Below are positions 1 to 11,346 of a stretch of DNA of 64,000 nucleotides, piece by piece. The position numbers and the translations under genes were made by a program. The first letter of the stretch is position 1, and each line of letters begins with the position of its first letter. Source of the stretch: Dysidea avara. Its lineage: Eukaryota > Porifera > Demospongiae > Dictyoceratida > Dysideidae. Location: the NCBI RefSeq assembly GCF_963678975.1, contig NC_089272.1, positions 8,290,408 through 8,354,407 on the forward strand, in the 5' to 3' direction. The notes under the pieces are model-generated. The model was not told the DNA's origin, did no database searches, and worked only from the letters and a program-made list of their open reading frames with translations.

Positions 1-150
1 ATTATATTATAATTTGTACATTTACTGATAAATCAGAAATATTTAAAGTATTTAAAATCTGCTTCATCTTTTCTTCTTTCTGTGGTAAAGAAAAAAAGAT
101 AGGTTAAAAAAAGTCCATAAGCCGGGTATACAAATACAAAAAGAAGTGAA

Positions 151-478
151 ATCTAATCCAAAACATCCAAGCTGTAATAAAAGAGTGTGGCCCTCAAAAA
201 GGCTATGGTGAAAAAAGATGTGAAATCCAATGTGGCGGCCAAGAAATGGCTGTGATGGTAGGTTAATGGTAAAAATTTTAATAACGACAATTCAGGTGAA
301 TTTTGTGCCAAGACCAAGCGGCACCAAAATTCACTTGAATCGTCATTATTAAAATTTTTACCATTAACCTACCATCACAGCCATTTCTTGGCCGCCACCT
401 TGGATTTCACATCTTTTTTCGCCATAGCCTTTTTGAGGGCCGCACTCTTTTTTACAGCTTAGATGTTTTGGATTAGAT
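151..478. mobile_element. Foldback MITE, near-perfect 160 bp arms
   Basis: Positions 151-310 reappear reverse-complemented at 321-478 with only a handful of mismatches, leaving a loop of about 10 bases. The outer ends read ATCTAATCCAAAACATC and its complement. There is no coding capacity. The structure is that of a foldback or palindromic non-autonomous DNA transposon. The superfamily cannot be assigned because no clear target-site duplication was found. Confidence 0.85.
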
Positions 479-1517
479 AATAAGTATGTATAATATCTTC
501 AAACCAACTGATAGTTGATTGCATGTTGACCACACCATGCTTAATTTAATGTTAACATTTTGAAACGCTGAGTCTTGTTTTTGCTTATACCCATCCACGT
601 GCCTACAACTGTGGAATTTGTAATCATAGTAAAATGGATGCACACTAACAGTCATGCAGTCATAGTAAACAAGTACATACCTATGGTCAGATTACCACCA
701 GACCTTTAAAGTATAAGTTCATAGCCAATATGATATTTCCTTAAATGTATCTGATTACCTTCAACATTTTTCTTTTACATGCATGAGTGTGTAAACCATA
801 AAAATACATGTCCCGGTATGTCAATTAACCACATGACCATGGTGTTGGATTTTTCTGCACTCAACAAAGTTCCAATGTCAAATTCTGACTCCCTGCTATG
901 TAGGCTTCAACCTTCTTGCAAGGATAGTAATGAATAAAATGCTCAACTCTTGTGATGTGCAAAAAAGTTGTATTGCTCAAGTATGTAGGTTACATGCACA
1001 GAGACAGAATTCTGGAGTGTGGCTTCTAGAGCACTTACTTAGATTACTAGTTGTGTGATGATCAAGTCACCAGTTGGTCAGGGGATTTTTCTGTGTGTCA
1101 ATGTCACCCTACAATACAGGATTCTATCCCAACTTCTTGTGAGCACTGGTCCATGATGGGATTGTAATTTATAGACAATAATGATTAGCACACACCAGTA
1201 TCTATTAAATGAGCATGAATAAAATTCACTTGAGAAAATATTATCCAAAACATCATCAAAAACACACTATAATTATTTCTAGTACACTATATGATTGGTA
1301 TACTGACATTCAGAAATAGTAGAGTGGCTAAGCGAAAAAATCTTTCACTTTTTGATAAAAGCACCAAACTTGGTACAACTTAATTAATTCATACTATTTC
1401 ATATTAGATATGGTGCCATTAATGATATCATGCTCAAAGAACTTGACAAGTAAAATCAATAGAAAATGTATTTTGGAAGCCATAAAGTACTCCATAAGAA
1501 ATATTCTAAAACTTTGC

Positions 1518-1633
1518 TTCTGCATAGACAAGCATCTGCATAGACAAGCATCTGCATAGACAAGCATCTGCATAGACAAGCATCTGCATAGACAAGCATC
1601 TGCATAGACAAGCATCTGCATAGACAAGCAAGA
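1518..1633. repeat. 16 bp tandem repeat, about 7 copies
   Basis: The unit TCTGCATAGACAAGCA is repeated about seven times head to tail with essentially no variation. The matching place in the right inverted arm (around 11585-11610) has only one degenerate unit, so the array expanded after the arms were duplicated, or contracted on the other side. Confidence 0.9.
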
Positions 1634-2416
1634 GATGGTCATATTCAAAAGCTGATCAAGGGAGGTGTCCATCCAGGTCATCAGCTTGCCATGTTAAGAA
1701 GCACGAGGGTCATGGTATGTGCAGCCATAGATATTATTTCTATTGCATTGTGCCGGTACTTTTAAAACTAAAATATTGACTCCATTAGAAGTGTTTAAAA
1801 AACAGTTTATGAAGATTCTGAATGCACTTGTACGGCTTCCCGACCAGTTAAAATTTGGCTTATAACCCAGTTTTAAAGTTTCAAAACATTTCCTAAGGCA
1901 ATGAGTTTGACATGGCACCATATCTCAAATGATTTAGTATACCTTACTCAACTTCCACAGAAAATGTGGTGCGTTTATCATCAAGTGACTGATTTCATCA
2001 AAATTAATTGTTGTTTAGCTGCTCTACTAAAAGATACGGTATCACTAATGTAACTACTTACTGTAGTTGCTCATCTAATAGAACAGCCACATGTATACAT
2101 GCATAACTTAAAGTATACACACATTGTTAAAAAGAAAGTCTAGTTTCTATTATATATGATGTCTACGTAACTATAAAAAAGGAAGTGAGGAATTTGTAAC
2201 CAGATAACCTTGCGATCACAGTAAACAATTGCATATTAAATACTGTCATATTATAACCAATCTTTTAAAGTATAAATTTTCCACTGCTTTAACCAACGTT
2301 TCCCTAAATGCATACCCTTAATGTCAGACAAATGATCATTATTCTTTGACATGATTAGGATAATTAAATATGTATCTAGTTATTTTTCCTGCATGGGTGT
2401 AAACCGTATAATACAT

Positions 2417-2658
2417 ATGTGATCAGATCTGCGAAAAGGCATCTTATAGCCTTTCCAAATTTCCAAGTTTGACAAGTCATAACTTATCATGTGTTTAACC
2501 TCCTATTGTCTTATAATTACACACAGGAATAGCGCTATGTTAGGAGTATAAGGTGACTAAGTTTCAGGCTGGTACCATACACACAAGTCAAGTTATGGAT
2601 TGCCAAGTACATGCAATTGGAAAGGTTATAAGACCCCTTTTCATAGATCCGGTCACAT
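2417..2658. mobile_element. MITE, GTGACCGGATCTG family, copy 1
   Basis: Terminal inverted repeats read TGTGATCAGATCTGCGAAAA on the left and the complement of TGTGACCGGATCTATGAAAA on the right, about 240 bp overall and non-coding. Other copies lie at 10554, 19753, 24462, 30515, 38683 and 50361. Confidence 0.75.
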
Positions 2659-3441
2659 TATCCAAGTAGATTAAAGTACATGAAGCATGTTATTTTCTGT
2701 ATAAGTGTTGTGGTAATATATAAACACACGAAACAGTATAAGTAATCAAATCAACCTGGAGCAAAATAGTAAGTCAAATCGCCACCTGGTCTGGGAATTC
2801 AACAGAGTGTCAGTATCAGATCTCTGATTTTCTTCAATACCTGCAGTTCTGTCCCTGGAAGGAATGCAATCAACAAATCAATGACATCACACAATGCTTA
2901 CACACCTTAATTCATAGTCGACTCCTTGCAATTATGTGTTCCCAACAACCACTGACTGTGCCAAGTACAGAAACCTGCTAAGAACAACAAACAAGAGTTC
3001 ATAATAATGTGAACTCTAAATGCTAACAATTAACTAGAGATGGGATGGTCAGGGGGAAGAGCATGTTATAGGTTGCATGCAACACAAGCTCGATTTTTAA
3101 AAGTTTGCAATGTATATAAGAATAGCTATATATGCATTGAAATTCTTTCTAGTGCTCACACCAAGCATTATGGGTTACTGATCAGCAGACTTACACTACA
3201 CTTCTTACCTATAATAATTACATTATAATAAGGGGGAGTGAGGAAGTTTGTCAGCATCTGCTGTGGGGACATGCAAATAGGTGAATGGATTGGTAAAACC
3301 ACTTTTCTGTAGAACTTAATCTTGTTCATCTTAATAGATAAAGATAAATCAATTGGGAACAGGGGCAGTCAATAGTTGAGGGACCGATTCTATTAAAAAA
3401 GAAATGTCTACTTGAGTTACATACTATGTACTACTGTATTT

Positions 3442-3444
<3 letters not shown>

Positions 3445-3535
<91 letters not shown>
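3445..3535. repeat. CA dinucleotide microsatellite
   Basis: About 45 uninterrupted AC units. It lies exactly at the inner edge of the left inverted-repeat arm and is absent from the inner edge of the right arm. Confidence 0.95.
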
Positions 3536-3972
3536 GTATTTTTCTTACACAAATACACATAATAACGCTACACTACATCACATACACAACACAACATGCA
3601 TGCACCATTGACCATTGGCAAGAAGCCATCCACTGAATGACCATGCACTATTGGTAATGGACCAAACCACAGCTTAACATTTATTCCCTCGTGGACATGT
3701 CGTTTCACACCTGTGTACTGTGTCTTGCAATGTTTCAGAATTTTTTGGTGGCAAATATCAAAATTCAGCATTGTAAACAAAGCAGCATTCTGCACCTTTT
3801 TAGTCCCTCTCTTGGGTAAGGCAGGTTCAGCTCTACAGAACTGTCTCTCCAATGGAGCTTGTCTCCATGAGCTGTTCAAATCTGAGGCAACCACCCAAAC
3901 AGTATAGTCACTGGAGGTTTTAAACATTATCCACTCCCTCCTCATACCCGAGATACTCACACAAACACATAC

Positions 3973-4076
3973 TGGTGTGCAGCTACAGGCACTAGTTCAT
4001 TTAATTTAACAAACAATTAGGGGGGGGGGGGGGTGTGCAGCTGCAGGCGCGGCTACTAGTTCATTTAATTTAACAA
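3973..4076 (+). repeat. Imperfect tandem duplication flanking a G14 run
   Basis: GTGTGCAGCTACAGGC followed by ACTAGTTCATTTAATTTAAC occurs twice, at about 3973 and 4033. The second copy has a GCGGCT insertion. A run of about 14 G separates the copies. Confidence 0.8.
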
Positions 4077-6447
4077 ACACTACATACACTAATTACAAAA
4101 TTTAAAATAATGTTATAAACACTAACTATACATATTAACTTTAAAAACTCCCTACTTGTGCCTAACCAGGGTGGGGGCCTACGCAGTGCGATTAATTTAA
4201 GACCCACTGTGCCCAAGTGAGCCTAAGGGAAAAAACCGATAGGGGCTTTTTTTTTTTTTTAATTTAAGTTGTGGCTGCCCCTAACCGGAAAAAACCAAGC
4301 GTATCCACCCTATTAAATACAATGCGTGCTGTGTGCGAAAAGTCCAGAGTTAGCAGCAAAATCTTCACCATTATCTAAATCTGTTAAGGATATACACCAG
4401 ACACAACTGGGAGGGGGGGGGTGGGCCAGCCAACACTGTCGCACCTGTCAGCCTAGAATGAACATGCGTTCACACTTTAGCTATATAAATACTCACACAT
4501 GAATCACGTGCACTAACACACATGCGCAATGTATTACGGCGGGAGATTATTTTCTGTCTAATTCGCAAGCTCAACCGACATAAAATACATTTCTTGTTGT
4601 GTTACTAAGTGCAGTCTAATATCTTTCGCAAACATCTCCAATCCAAACATAGTTTAATCTGGATAATGGTGAGACGTCTCATACTGGGTAAGTGAGTTAG
4701 TATGGATATGAAAGTTGTTTGACTCTAGGAAAGCGTTATGCGTATAACTGAGGTATTAAAAATGGCATAGATCACATGAATTACAGTGAGCATTGCAAAA
4801 CCATTGCAGCATGTAAAAACTAGCAGTAGTGACCACACTTGTTTATTTGTGACGAATGCTTTTTACTTTCTTGGCTGCATGACTCACTACCATGAGTCTT
4901 AATTGATTAATATTTCAGCAGTATAGACATTGCTCATGAGGACATGACTAAAATGCGGGAAAATGGCCCCGTAAACAGACTGGCTCAAACAAACCTACAA
5001 CCAGTATTAATAACTCATAGCATAGCATCCCATGGTGATGATCATGCAAGTATGACAAACATGTAGCCATTTACATTTACAAGCAAACATAAATTTGAAA
5101 GTGTCAAAGAACACCGAAATTGCTTGACATACTGTAGTTTAAAAAAATAATAACACCGATCTGTTTATTCCCACACTTTTATAGTATACACAGAAGCAAG
5201 CATAAAGAAACAGGCTACAACACTAGACACGTGCATTCATCATATTGTACTCCACTAAGCACTCATTATTGACTTGGGCAAATCTGCATTGAGACAATAC
5301 AGTTACAAGCCTGAGGATCACTACTACATTGTGGTATGGAAATAATGGCTTTTGAATGTGGAACAGGAATCAAACACTGTTTAGCATATAGGTTATTTCC
5401 CTACGTTGACAGTAAAAACATTTATCATTCTTGCAATGTTCATAGTTGTGGTTAGTTAAATGTGGTCGGTGTAAACACCCTAATCTGCGATAATATTAAG
5501 CTTTCAGCACTACAACAATAACCTATATATGGGTATAATAATAACCAATCAAATCAGAAGCCATTTATGTAAGTGAAGCAAACAATGATGTGTCAAGATA
5601 TTTAAAGTCATACACGATCACCACTTAGAAGTTAATGGCCACACAGAATTTGATAGATGTTCACTGCAATACATGAAGGGTGGATGATAAGTAAGCAATC
5701 ACACACATTTATTTTATTGTACATGTAGCAATCAAAATTGTACTCAGCTTCACCACAACCTCAATAGAACTCAATGGCTTATTATAACAGTAGCTATTTC
5801 TTTATTTCGGGTAATATAAATGCACTACTAGTCAGGAGAGATTCCCTTGCTATCATTCAATGCTACTAAAGTAGGTACCCTGGCCCAGCCTTGGAATTTA
5901 CATAACTTCAAAAACAGTTGAGGTTGCTTTCAGGTTCTTTGCAAGACTGCTTATAGTTGAGGCAAAGTGGCCTGGTTAATTATATCCTTCTTAATTATTT
6001 ATATATATTGCTGAATAAATCTAAAATAGTTGATTTGAATTTCCTGTAACTTTATACCATTTCCAAGCTGCTTCTTTCAGATACCTTAGCTTCATGACTT
6101 TCTAGGGATAATGCTGCTTTGTCTTAGCAGGGTTATGAGTGCAGACTTTGGTAGCATTGGTCATAGTCTTAGTTAAGACACTCCCATGTAAGTTTCATAG
6201 ACATTGAAGCTTGTATTTGTAAGTCCCAATCAATTTCTTCTAGTATGCCAGAAGATACAGTCCTCTCCTATAATTTATCTACTGGATACATGAAAGTATC
6301 TAGAACAAGGCCAGTCATGGCCACCGGCCATAGCAGCTTGTAACACTCAAGATTAATACTTTATAATACTAAGCCTATAGTAAGAGGTGTTCCATCATTT
6401 TGTGATCTTCAAAGTGTTAGCAAGCAATGCCTCATAATTTTAATTAT

Positions 6448-6565
6448 TTAACCAGTGATGTCAATTGTACAGGTAGGATGTAACACTAATCCTTGCTAAG
6501 AGTCAGATGGTTTAAAGTACACTCTGACAAGTTACATTTAGCTACAATAATGTTGTACTCTGGTA
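6448..6565 (+). repeat. Direct repeat, copy 1 (partner at 8705-8835)
   Basis: The segment from CCAGTGATGTCAATTGTACAG to TACTCTGGTA recurs at 8709-8832 in the same orientation with moderate divergence. Its identity is unknown; it is probably a dispersed repeat. Confidence 0.75.
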
Positions 6566-7515
6566 GTCTTCTTAGAATAGCACTTAATAATGACTTAATC
6601 TAAATTCTGTTGAAGAAGTATAGGTTATTACACAAATCCAGGTCTCTACAATAGCATAGCCGGATACTGTGGATTTGCGCAATAACTGATTTATTGGACT
6701 ATGGCTTGTGCGGCTGTAGCTGAGCTGTGCTGGTCACTGCCAGAAATGGCAGCTTCCTGATCAAATTAGTGCTAAAGCAACTCACCCGTAGGTTTCCTAG
6801 ATGAATACGATCATCTTTATGATCCAGTGATGCACTCACTTGTTGTGATTGGAATCCAGCCGAAGCACGTGACAAAATTTTTTGCCATGGACCCGCTATT
6901 GCCAGTATTGGATTTTAAATACCTCATTGACGACTAAACTTCAAAACATACTATTCATGCCATAGTCTAATTAGATGTAGCATTTTTGGTACAAAACAAT
7001 ATCATCCTACAGTACTCCCTCTCCTGTGCTCTACTGGTTACAGCATAGCTCAGTATTACTTATAGTCATACTTTTTAAAATGTTTAAGATAATTAATATT
7101 AACCTTTAGACTATGGTACAGCTCATTTAGAGGGTTACTAAATCACTTAGTCACCTGACATGCTCATTTAGTCACCTACACATGTTCATTTAGCGAGTCA
7201 TTTAGTAACCCGCCCTCAGGCAATTTGTACTTGAAAAATAATTATAACACGAAAGATACACTGGAGTACTTGATAATACTGTAATACAATTCTTCTCCGT
7301 GTTCTGCGATATAATTCTGGACAAATAGTAGACTAAACGGCGTATCTACAGTAGCTCTAGCCGTTACTCTGGTTACCGGTAGAATAATTATTTTTGTGGG
7401 CGCCGTAAGGACTTCAGGAAGGAACCGTTCTGCCATTCTGCATTGCTCTTTCACGCCACCCTAATGCTCTGGCTATAAAGGTATGTACTTTAAACCATAG
7501 GTATGTACTTTAAAC

Positions 7516-7800
7516 TGATGCTGCTACTCAGTTTTATAAGAGATTGGCCAACCTTTTGATTGCAAAGCACAGTCTTTCCTATGGAATAGTGATGGGATGG
7601 CTGAGATGTAAATTGAGCTTCTCTTTGTTGAGGTCTGCAATTATGTGCATTCGCGGTGCCAGGTCCAGTTTGTGCTGTCCCATTGCTGAGGCACCGATTG
7701 CTGTGCAGGTCGCTGAGGCCCATATGTAAGATAATTTGTTTTTGTTTATTATGTACTTTTTTATCTTATGTCATTAATTTGTAAAAAAAAAAAAAAAAAA
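7516..7800 (+). mobile_element. 5'-truncated retroposed fragment with poly(A) tail
   Basis: An open frame runs from about 7517 to 7729 and includes QFYKRLANLLIAKHS and WLRCKLSFSLLRSAIMCIRG. That wording resembles the C-terminal end of uncharacterised retroelement-like proteins that I recall being common in marine invertebrate genomes; I cannot give the family with certainty. A stop codon, about 50 bp of T-rich 3' sequence and a run of about 20 A (7781-7800) follow. ACTTTAAAC precedes the fragment and recurs right after the poly(A), as expected for a target-site duplication made by LINE-type machinery. Confidence 0.6.
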
Positions 7801-7812
7801 ACTTTAAACCAT

Positions 7813-7980
7813 AGTCTAAATAAGTTAGACACCGCGACCAACGGGAACTAAGCGATTTAGTAACCCCTCTGGCCCTTAGTAGCGCCCTCGCTGCGCTCGG
7901 GACGCTACAGCCTCGGGCCATTGGGGTTACTAAATCGCTTAGTTCCCTTGGTCTTGGTGTCTAACTATTATTTAGGTGTA
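7813..7980. repeat. Hairpin with about 65 bp arms
   Basis: CTAAATAAGTTAGACACCGCGACCAACGGG..CTGGCCC at 7813-7880 is mirrored by GGGCCATTGGGG..GTCTAACTATTATTTAG at 7915-7975. The GC-rich loop contains GCGCCCTCGCTGCGCTCGGG. Part of an arm (GTTACTAAATC..TTAG) also occurs at 7130-7215, so this is a dispersed palindromic element. Confidence 0.75.
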
Positions 7981-8167
7981 TCATACAGTAGATACCTATA
8001 GCTTAACTAGTTAGCATGTGAAAACATGCATAATATTGGCCACAAAGTGATTATCAAACCTTATTTGAGATTTGGGTTGTTTATGTGGTAGCTCACTGTG
8101 GTCTATATACAGTGTAGCTATGGGTAATCAAAATAATGATATCACAGCTTGGTTATGATGGAACTCT

Positions 8168-8350
8168 TTGATCTCATGATCAGTAGACTATAATTGCTTA
8201 AGGTGCTATCCTAAGAATTGCAGCAGGCCTAGGATATGATCTCATTAACCATAATTGCCTAAGGTGCTATCCCAAAAATTGCAGCAGGCCTAGGATATGA
8301 TCTCAGTAGACCATAACTGATGAAAGTGCTATCCTAAGAACTAAAGCAGG
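8168..8350 (+). repeat. Tandem repeat, about 66 bp unit, 2.8 copies
   Basis: The unit GATCTCA..ACCATAATTGC..AAGGTGCTATCC..GCAGCAGGCCTAGGATAT is repeated three times, the last copy diverged and truncated. Confidence 0.85.
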
Positions 8351-8467
8351 ATATAGATAGCATATTTTAAAGCAGTTATCTGCCTGCTGTTTGTGATAGA
8401 CAATGAGATTTGTGGGGACATTTAATTTGTGTGTGAATAATGCATGTATGTAGTATGTATGTATGAT

Positions 8468-8528
8468 GTGTGTGCGTGTGCGTGTGTGCATGTGCGTGTG
8501 TGTGTGTGTGTGCGTGTGTGTGTGTGTA
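8468..8528. repeat. GT microsatellite, imperfect
   Basis: A GT/GC-alternating run of about 60 bp. Confidence 0.9.
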
Positions 8529-10553
8529 TTTATGTACAGTATGTACATATGCATGTATAGTGAACCTCATACTTTACAAAAAAATACAATAGTATATAAG
8601 ACTATAGTAAAACTGAGATGTTCCATCAATACTGCTGGTAAATTCCATCAGAATATCTGCTTTCATCTTCAAAACAGTAGTAAGTGGGCATACATACCTG
8701 GTACCTAACCAGTGATGTCAATTTTACAGGTGGGGGTATACTAGGTATGTGACACTAATCCTTGCTAAGAATCAGATGGTGTAAATTACGTATACACTCT
8801 GACAAGTTACACCTACACTAATGTTATACTCTGGTACTTTCTATATAGACATAAGTAATGGATAGTGCAGTTATTATTCTCATTAAAGATTCTTAGGAAA
8901 TGATCCGCTTTTGTTTGTTCCTTGTAGCAAACTGGTGTAGAGAAGACTCACTGAAAGTTGAGTGTTGAATCAATTTGGTGCTTGTGCACCAGAATGGTAG
9001 CCTCAAGTTATTAACCAACCCGAGTGCAACCTCTTCCTATCTCAAAATTGTTTTTATTTACTGAACCTTTTTGGTAGTAGAAACGTAAGGCTGGTTATTT
9101 TTTGACTGGAAAATTTAAACTGTTTTTTGTCCTATACTTCATACTATTTAGTACAACACGGTAGTGTGTCGTAAGCCCAGTGTGTCACACCAGTACTGGT
9201 ATTTTATTGACAAGAAGAACTACAAGGAGATTTTCATGTATACGTAGCTCTGTGCTTCCTTTATGAAACAGAACGATGTTTGCTATGGAAATTCCCTCCA
9301 CCCTCAGCATACCAGATTTAATCTTGGCACTAGAACACAATAAACAGTTGTGTAGTTATTTACAATTATTCACAAAGCAATACTATTTTGTCACACAAAC
9401 AGGTAAACCACTTATGGCAAGAATTTTAAACTCTGTACATGGCTAAGTTGCTGAACCCTGTGGTGTTTCTCAAGAGAAATAACATTTCAGCCAACCAGAT
9501 GATTAGTGGTGACAGAAAAGGTGTGAACAAACATGTTTAGCTCCATTACAAGTTTGGGAAAGGTTAGTAATGGATTGATTTCAATGGACTGATTTCAATT
9601 TTAGCTACTGTATGTATATGCTATAAATGGTGAGCTCTCAACATGGTCATATTGAAGTCACTCAAGCACCCTCTCCTTCCCTTGACATCACCAACTACTG
9701 TAGCATCACCTTTTCCAATGGATCTATTAGTTCTTCCACAAAATGGCAAGTGTTTGAAACACAGTAGTACGTAGTATGTAACTCAAGTAGACAATTCTTT
9801 TTTAATAGAATCGGTCCCTCAACTATTGATTGCCCCTGCCCCCGATTGATTTATCCTTATTTATTAAGATGAACAAGATTATTTTCTACAGAAAAGTGGT
9901 TTTACCAATCCATTCACCTATTTGCATGTCCACGCAGCAGATGCTGACAAACTTCCTCACTCCCCCCTCATTATAATGTAATCATTATAGGTAAGAAGTC
10001 TAGTGTAAGTCTAGTGATCAAATTTATTAGTAACCCATAACGCTTGGTATGAGCATTAGAAAGAATTTCAATGCATATATAGCTACTCTTACATACATTG
10101 CAAGCTTAAAAACCGAGCTTGTGTTGCATGCAACCTATAACATGCTCTTCCCCCCTGACCATCCCATCTCTAGTTAATTGTTTGCATTTAGAATTCACAT
10201 TATTATGAACTCTTGTTTGTTGTTCTCAGCAGGTTTCTGTACTTGGCACAGTTAGTGGTTGTTGGGAGAACAGCAAGGAGTCGACTATGAATTAAGGTGT
10301 GTAAGCATTGTGTGACGTCATTTATGGTTTGTTGATTGCATTCCTTCCAGGGACAGAACTGCAGGTATTGAAGAAAATCAGAGATCTGATATTGACACTC
10401 TGTTGAATGCATATAAAATCCCAAACCACATGGTGATTTGACTTACTATTTTGCTCCAGGTTGATTTGATTACTTATACTGTTTCATGTGTTTATATATT
10501 ACCAGAACACCTATACAGAAAAATATATGTTTCATTTACTTTAATCTACTTGG

Positions 10554-10786
10554 ATATGTGACTGGATCTGTGAAAAGAGGTCTTATAGCCTTTTCAATTA
10601 TGTGGCAATCCATAACTTGACTTGTGTGTATGGTACTAGTCTGAAATTTAGTCACCTTACACTCCTGACATACATAGGGGGTGTAATTTTAAGACAATGG
10701 GTTAAACACATGATGAATTATGAGTTGTCAAACATGGAAATTTGGAAAGGCAATAATACCCCCTTTTGCAGATCCGATCACATATG
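10554..10786. mobile_element. MITE, GTGACCGGATCTG family, copy 2
   Basis: TGTGACTGGATCTGTGAAAA at the left end and the complement of TGTGATCGGATCTGCAAAAG at the right end. It is the positional counterpart of copy 1 in the left arm, so the insertion predates the inverted duplication. Confidence 0.75.
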
Positions 10787-11287
10787 TATTCTATGGTTTA
10801 CACCCATGCAGGAAAAGTAACTAGATACATCTAATCACCCTAATCATGTCAAAAAATAATGATTATCTGTCTGACATTAAGGATATGAATTTAGGGAAAC
10901 GTGGCAATATATATTTTAACTGTGACCGCAAGGTTATCTGGTTACAAATTCCACACTTGCTGTTTTGTAGTTACGTAGACATCATAATGGAAACTAGGCT
11001 TACTTTTTAACAATGTGTGTATGCTTTATGTTACGAATGTATACATGTGGCTGTTCTATTAGAAAAGCAACTACAGTAAATGGTTACATTAGTGATACAA
11101 TATCTTTTAGTAGAGCAGCTAAGCAACAAAATTAATTTTGATGAAATCATTCACTTTGTGATAAAAGCACCAAATTTTCTGTGGAAGTTGAGTAAGGTAT
11201 ACCTAAATCATTTGAGATATGGTGCCATGTCAAACTCATTGCCTTAGGGCATGTTTTGAAACTTTAAAACTGGGTTATAATCCTATT

Positions 11288-11346
11288 CAGGAAACCACAC
11301 AAGTGCACGAAACCACACAAGTGCACGAAACCACACAAGTGCATTC
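11288..11346 (+). repeat. 18 bp tandem repeat, 3 copies
   Basis: GAAACCACACAAGTGCAC is repeated three times. The left arm has a single unrelated-looking equivalent around 1825-1845. Confidence 0.85.

Larger units (their letters stand above)
477..3447 (+). repeat. Left arm of a 12 kb inverted duplication
   Basis: About 2.97 kb that returns in reverse complement at 9752-12628, with many small substitutions and indels. For example, 3035-3070 (ACTAGAGATGGGATGGTCAG) matches the complement of 10148-10180, and 490-545 matches the complement of 12555-12620. The arm holds no convincing gene. It contains a MITE of the GTGACCGGATCTG family at 2417-2658 and ends at a CA microsatellite. Boundaries were read by eye and may be off by some tens of bases. 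Confidence 0.85.
3448..9751. other. Spacer between inverted arms, no gene recognised
   Basis: A 6.3 kb unique-looking spacer between the arms. I found no protein family in any frame. It contains a short duplication around a G14 run (3973-4076), a retroposed fragment with poly(A) (7516-7800), a hairpin (7813-7980), a tandem repeat of about 66 bp (8168-8350), a GT microsatellite (8468-8528), and a direct repeat pair of about 120 bp (6448-6565 and 8705-8835). The remainder, including 4080-6440, shows nothing I can name. Confidence 0.6.

Noticed and set aside
3412-3636. Open frames encoding Thr-His repeats
   Set aside because: They are translations of the CA microsatellite.
8303-8708. Open frames across the GT-rich run on both strands
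   Set aside because: Microsatellite translation with no conserved sequence.
10203-10424. Conserved open frame in the right inverted arm
   Set aside because: The mirror copy at about 2785-3000 has a stop and frame differences, and no protein family fits.
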